Shown here piece by piece: positions 8,470-10,973 of a DNA stretch of 10,973 nt. The stretch covers positions 880,451 through 891,423 of the forward strand of contig PJRA01000493.1 in NCBI GenBank assembly GCA_016987375.1. Reading direction: 5' to 3'. The position numbers and the translations under genes were made by a program. The notes below the pieces were generated by a model that was not told where the DNA came from, ran no database searches, and saw only the letters and a program-made list of their open reading frames with translations. Source of the stretch: Brachionus koreanus (taxonomy: Eukaryota; Rotifera; Eurotatoria; Ploima; Brachionidae). How positions within the stretch are numbered: position 1 is the first letter of the stretch; the number at the start of each line of letters is the position of its first letter.

Positions 8470-9370
8470 TTTTCCTTAATTTGATGCGATTCTAATCAAA
8501 TTGTTGAATTAAACATACAATTCACCTCGGATTCTAATATTTCTATAAATCTCTCAAAATCTTCTTCATGTCTTTCTAAAATGGACACCATGAACTTATG
8601 AGCAAACTAACTCTAGATGAAGTCTTACCAATACTGTGTAAAACATTCTTGACAAATAAATGTTCAACTTTATAAAGCTTTTAGCTATCAATTCCAAAAT
8701 ACGATTTCCACAAGTTGTAGAATATTTTATTTGGTTTGTCCAGTTCAAATCATTTCGAATATAAATCCACAGATCTTTTTCAAGAGTTGTTTTAGTTAAT
8801 TTCCTTGTGCCATTCCTGCAATAAATGGTATAGTCAAAGCTTGCTTTTTCAATATCTAAATCCAAAAACTAAGTAAATAACCAGCTTGAAATAAATTCTA
8901 TATCTGTTTGAAGTTAAAAATTGTCTTTTTAAATTTTAATTTTTAAATCATCGGTATGTATCTCACATTTATTTTTGAAGCTTGTTAAAAGATCATTTAT
9001 AAATAATCAAAATTAACAAGATTCCAATACAGAGCCTAGTGGTACTCCGCTGGTCCTTCAACCAGTTAACTTAGAATGACTCTTTGCTTTCTTTCGCAAT
9101 GAAAATCAGTTATTCAATTAGTAAAAAAATCTCAAAAACCATATGTTATGATTTTATATAATAACAGTCTGTGTTATACTGTATCGAAAACTTACAAAAA
9201 ATCACTAAATATAAGGTGAATTAAACAGCCTCTGTTAATAGCTGCCGTGATGAAATCAAATAACTTTAATAGATCTTTTAAACACGACCTTATGCATGAA
9301 ACCATTTTGTGCATCAATCAATAGATTGTGCTTTAAAAGGCAGCCTATTAACATTTTATTTTTATTCTAA
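8470..9370 (-). pseudogene. Decayed LINE reverse transcriptase, different family from the first
   Basis: Read on the minus strand, the pieces fall in the order of a Jockey/CR1-like RT. QNGFMHK comes first (about 9312). SGVPLGSVLES (about 9050-9018) corresponds to the G-V-P-Q-G-S box. FINDLLTSFKNK follows, then HTDDLKI, a decayed (Y/F)ADD box (about 8963). Next are an F/W-rich link, the open piece 8865-8596 with TLEKDLWIYIRNDLNWTNQI and SRMFYTVLVRLHLEL, and finally WCPF and KDMKKILRDL to about 8530. Stops and frameshifts occur throughout, and the catalytic Tyr/Phe-Ala is replaced by His-Thr. No endonuclease domain or 3' tail is visible. The relic shows no nucleotide likeness to the one at 1-588 and appears to be an independent insertion. 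Confidence 0.8.
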
Positions 9371-9589
9371 AAAAAAAAAAGAAAACTAAAAATAAAATAA
9401 CATTTTTATTACAAAAAATTTATTTTTCAAAAAAATTGTGTCTAAATAGATTTTTGTCTTTGGGTTTTGATTTTTTTAATTTTGAATCACGGATTAGGAG
9501 CACAGACTTGCCTCAAAAAGAATATTCCATCTTAAATATTTTTATTTTCTATTTATAAAAAGGATTTTGTTTGAGTTTTTAAATTAAAA
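9371..9589. other. AT-rich spacer
   Basis: Long A and T runs with no coding or structural signal. It separates the LINE relic from the 3' end of the KIX gene. Confidence 0.4.
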
Positions 9590-9595
9590 TTTATT
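9590..9595 (-). terminator. Possible poly(A) signal of the KIX gene
   Basis: AATAAA on the minus strand lies about 90 nt beyond the stop codon. The surroundings are so AT-rich that chance is not excluded. Confidence 0.35.
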
Positions 9596-9686
9596 TAAAT
9601 TTTAGGAAATTAAATAGTTTTAATTCAGTCTAATAATTACAAAATATTTTAAAATCACCGTATAATCATCCAGGAAATTGAAGCAG

Positions 9687-10115
9687 TTAAAATACTTCTG
9701 GTATGTCTCTATCGTGAAGAAGGACAAGAATGCGCTGAAACCTCAAATTTCGATTTCTTCTCTCATCTTCACTTATCGCATAAGTATGAACGGAAGGCTG
9801 ACTTGACTCGTAATTACTTTTGTCCTCTTTAATTTTAAAAATTTTCTCATCTACTTTGATGAGATAGTCGTGACAATTTTCGGCTTGGTCGTAAATAGCA
9901 CATTCCATTCGTATACCTCTATTGACTATACTTTTGAAACGATGATCGCGGAATATTTTCTCGTCTTGAATCGGAGATATGGCAAAGATAATTTTTTGTA
10001 TCGAATATCTTCTCATATCTGTGGTCATTATGTCAAACTCATGCCATGGTTTTATGTTTTCTGGTTGATGGGGCACAATTCTGCGCGGTAGGATTAGGTG
10101 AATTAGTCCTGGCAT
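9687..10115 (-). CDS. KIX-domain protein of CBP/p300 type, short
   Basis: An uninterrupted 142-codon frame. Residues 22-100 align almost without gaps to the KIX domain of CBP/p300: KPWHE, TTDMRRYSIQKIIFAI, DHRFKSIVNRGIRME, IYDQAEN, then DYLIKVDEKIFKIK. KIX is a three-helix bundle that binds activation domains of transcription factors (family knowledge). Tyr84 and Phe93 lie where CBP has tyrosines that contact phosphorylated CREB, with Phe replacing the second. A charged tail (DERRNRNLRFQRI) follows. No HAT, bromodomain or zinc finger is present, whereas CBP/p300 exceed 2,000 residues. A stop immediately precedes the ATG, but AG dinucleotides just inside the frame after a pyrimidine-rich run leave open that this is the last exon of a longer gene. 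No TATA box was seen nearby. The frame is less AT-rich than its surroundings, which supports real coding. Confidence 0.72.
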   Translation of the reverse strand: MPGLIHLILPRRIVPHQPENIKPWHEFDIMTTDMRRYSIQKIIFAISPIQDEKIFRDHRFKSIVNRGIRMECAIYDQAENCHDYLIKVDEKIFKIKEDKSNYESSQPSVHTYAISEDERRNRNLRFQRILVLLHDRDIPEVF

Positions 10116-10479
10116 TTAACAACAAAGGTGGAATAGAGTAAATTTTAGGATGTCGTTTAATTTTATGTTCATTTGAGAAAAAATTTCAAAGTACCCGATT
10201 TCGGAGCTTTAAAAAGACTACTTTTTTGGATTTTAAATATTAAAATTATGTTAACTTAAAATCAGTAGATATTTACGTAATTTTTTTTTTAAAAAATCAG
10301 GTTTTAACTAACTTCAAAAAATTTTGTAAAAAAAACTTGTTTTTTGTTTTATTCTGTCTTTAAAGAAAGAGACGTAGATGTTCATAAATTTTGGAGCTCA
10401 AAAGAAGTCTGCATTAGGCAAATGAAACTCTTATGTTAAACTCAAAACTTCTTGAGAGCGCAAATATTCTTTTTTATAT
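10116..10479. other. AT-rich region upstream of the KIX frame
   Basis: No gene is recognised. A weak direct repeat is centred on GGAGCT (10203 and 10393), each copy followed by A-rich sequence and AAGWCT-like bases. It may be part of the degenerate repeats further right. Confidence 0.3.
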
Positions 10480-10920
10480 TCACCAGCGCCTTTTGAATAT
10501 CCTTAAAAAATGCGTTTTTTAGGAATTTTCAAAGGCGTTGTGAAAATAAAAATAAAAAGTATGCTGTAGAGGACGTCGTGCTCTTTAATTTGAGCTATCG
10601 ATGAGTCCTCTACGGTAAAAATTGACCAAACTGGAAGCATCAGGAACTTGGGTACTTTTAGTCAAGATGACTTTTTTCAAAGTGACATAACTTTGTCAAT
10701 TTTCAAGCTTTTTTCGATTTTTAAAAGCCAAAGTCAAGCTTGTTAAAAGTTCTTTCGAATGTGACTTCGGTTGTTTGGATACCTTAATGATTCAGGTCAC
10801 CAGCGCCTTACGAAGATCAGGACATTCGTCACTCATAGCTTCTAGATTGACTAAATTTGAAGCATCCAGAATCAAAGTATTTTCCCAAGAATTTTTTTTC
10901 TAAAATTTAATAACGGGTGA
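10480..10920 (-). other. Degenerate coding-like repeats, possibly exon remnants
   Basis: Two similar segments are readable on the minus strand. The first (about 10890-10797) reads TLILDASNLVNLEA, then SDECPDLRKALV. The second reads VILTKSTQVPDASSLVNF (about 10668-10615), and about 120 nt later IQKALVNI (about 10498-10475). The DASxLVN and (R/Q)KALV blocks recur in the same order, and the frame between the two units (about 10890-10590) has only two stops. At DNA level, CACCAGCGCCTT recurs at 10799 and, with one change, at 10481. This looks like decayed duplicated exons of an unknown protein, or old tandem repeats. It lies upstream of the KIX frame on the same strand, so it might be part of the same locus. 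Confidence 0.35.
10564..10615. repeat. Nested inverted repeat (two-stem hairpin)
   Basis: GTAGAGGAC (10566-10574) and GTCCTCTAC (10605-10613) are perfect inverted arms, extendable by a G-T and a C-G pair. Inside, GCTC (10580-10583) pairs with GAGC (10592-10595) around an AT-rich loop, leaving an asymmetric internal loop. GC-rich arms stand out in this AT-rich setting. Confidence 0.5.
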
Positions 10921-10973
10921 TGCATAAGTAAATGGACAAAAGTTTAGTTAACTTGCCCGATCATGCAAATGAT

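Noticed and set aside
9870..10091. 73-codon plus-strand open frame
   Set aside because: It is the antisense shadow of the KIX frame, which has clear domain homology.
10564..10615. Hammerhead-type ribozyme
   Set aside because: A GUC and a CGAUGAG-like string are present near the stems, but the CUGAUGA core, the GAAA element and a three-way junction are missing on both strands.

Overview
The window looks like nuclear DNA of a small invertebrate animal. It is very AT-rich. Genes have short GT-AG introns (52-66 nt where both ends are visible), TATA boxes and AATAAA polyadenylation signals, and there are decayed LINE and mariner copies. The very short introns, AT richness, and a small heat-shock protein with two alpha-crystallin domains would suit a monogonont rotifer such as Brachionus. 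That is an inference from style, not a database match.

Layout. Positions 1-1425 appear to be a long intron or 5' flank of an ABCA-type transporter gene. It holds a minus-strand non-LTR retrotransposon relic split by a 698-bp internally deleted mariner-like element. Positions 1426-2720 carry the last three exons of the ABCA gene (second nucleotide-binding domain and C-terminus). Positions 3193-4235 are a complete small heat-shock gene with heat-shock element, TATA box, intronless CDS and poly(A) signal. Positions 4676-8247 hold a divergent pair of three-exon genes, 5687->4747 (minus, 270 aa) and 7309->8203 (plus, 258 aa). They encode related proteins in which nearly every second residue is proline, with Cys-rich caps at both ends. 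Their ORFs had to be joined across introns by eye. Both promoters carry AAGCATGA, 11 nt, TATAAAT. Positions 8470-9370 are a second, unrelated decayed LINE reverse transcriptase. Positions 9687-10115 (minus) encode a small protein that is mostly a CBP/p300-type KIX domain. Positions 10480-10920 carry faint minus-strand coding-like repeats and a nested hairpin.

The genes do not form an operon. The most unusual content is the divergent proline-rod pair with its shared promoter module. Its architecture (flexible Ser/Gly end, Cys cap, long (X-Pro)n rod, Cys cap, Ser/Gly end, no signal peptide) resembles cross-linked structural proteins of epithelia, but no function can be assigned. The KIX-only protein is the second most interesting item, because KIX normally sits inside very large coactivators.
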